In this document: positions 63,867-64,000 of the stretch, piece by piece
Layout of the letters: the number at the start of each line of letters is the position of its first letter
Position numbering within the stretch: position 1 is the stretch's first letter
Origin: Lepas anatifera
Taxonomy: Eukaryota; Arthropoda; Thecostraca; Lepadidae
DNA: 64,000 nt
Direction: 5' to 3'
NCBI GenBank assembly: GCA_034440635.1
Contig: JAOTON010000040.1
Coordinates: forward strand, 62,001-126,000
The notes under the pieces: model-generated
Database searches by the model: none
The model's input: only the letters and a program-made list of their open reading frames with translations
Told to the model about the DNA's origin: nothing
Position numbers and translations under genes: made by a program

Positions 63867-64000
63867 GTTAACTCGTCAGAGGAATCCGACTGTGATGACG
63901 AGGATGACAGCAACAGACAAGAACTGATGCTGGTGCTAGACCGTAAAACCCGATGAAATAGTTTGTGTGACATGCTGGGTCGGTTCGATAGGTACTCTGA
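63867..64000 (+). pseudogene. hAT transposase continuation with nonsense codon, runs off the window
   Basis: After TTGCAG (ending 63,866) the frame reads VNSSEESDCDDEDDSNRQE, then LVLDRKTR, stop, NSLCDMLGRFDRYS. hAT transposases have KTRWNS here, so the TGA at 63,954-63,956 replaces the conserved Trp codon TGG. The obvious donor at 63,523 and acceptor at 63,866 do not keep this frame, so the intervening 343 bp is either an intron using another site or an insertion in decayed sequence. The rest of the catalytic domain lies beyond the window. Confidence 0.65.

Overview
The window is animal nuclear DNA, almost certainly from an invertebrate with a repeat-rich genome. I cannot name the phylum from sequence alone. 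The evidence is the mix of Ty3/gypsy, Tx1/L1-like and RNase-H-bearing non-LTR retroelements, tRNA-derived SINEs, piggyBac and hAT transposons, long microsatellites, and the near absence of intact host reading frames. The only long intact genes are gag and pol of one young Ty3/gypsy element. One PB1-domain gene remnant (about 37.9-39.5 kb) is the best candidate for non-transposon coding sequence, and it is frameshifted.

Layout. 0-11 kb: a chain of DNA transposons flanked by TTAA (ends at 148, 1521/2721, 3084/4121, 4118/4576, 7843/8610, 9061/10615), several with interiors unusually rich in AGGTCA/TGACCT hexamers, with tRNA-derived SINEs inserted. 11,045-33,832: a 22.8 kb composite element bounded by hAT-like terminal repeats (CAG-R-GACGGC...) and a perfect 8-bp target duplication CACTCAGT. 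It holds GGCGCC-unit arrays, a 5.9 kb near-perfect palindrome (12,265-18,208), a dead non-LTR retroelement, the complete Ty3/gypsy element (21,258-28,312), a second inverted structure with GGGGCCCCTGAGACC-type arrays, and a second dead RT. 33.8-40.5 kb: tandem duplications, microsatellites, a BED-finger hAT remnant and the PB1-domain pseudogene. 40,562-53,436: a 2.3 kb piggyBac element split by a second, 10.6 kb member of the giant hAT-like family (42,295-52,862, target duplication TCTTCGGC). That member in turn carries a 1.24 kb TTAA element inside its own dead retroelement. 54.5-62.2 kb: a 0.55 kb palindrome, then a Tx1/L1-like LINE with an open ORF1 and a broken ORF2. 62.9-64 kb: an hAT transposase fragment running off the end.

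How it fits together. The two giant elements share modules in three blocks: A (RT remnant plus a TTAA MITE), B (dead RT-RNase H retroelement plus unassigned DNA) and C (SINE plus GGCGCC arrays). Each copy therefore serves as an empty-site control for insertions in the other. This lets the Ty3 element, the 1.24 kb TTAA element, a 262-bp retroposed piece and an 833-bp TTAA element be placed to the base with their target duplications. The Ty3 gag/pol junction carries a textbook -1 frameshift signal. I saw no CRISPR array, no canonical nuclear tRNA or rRNA gene and no env gene.
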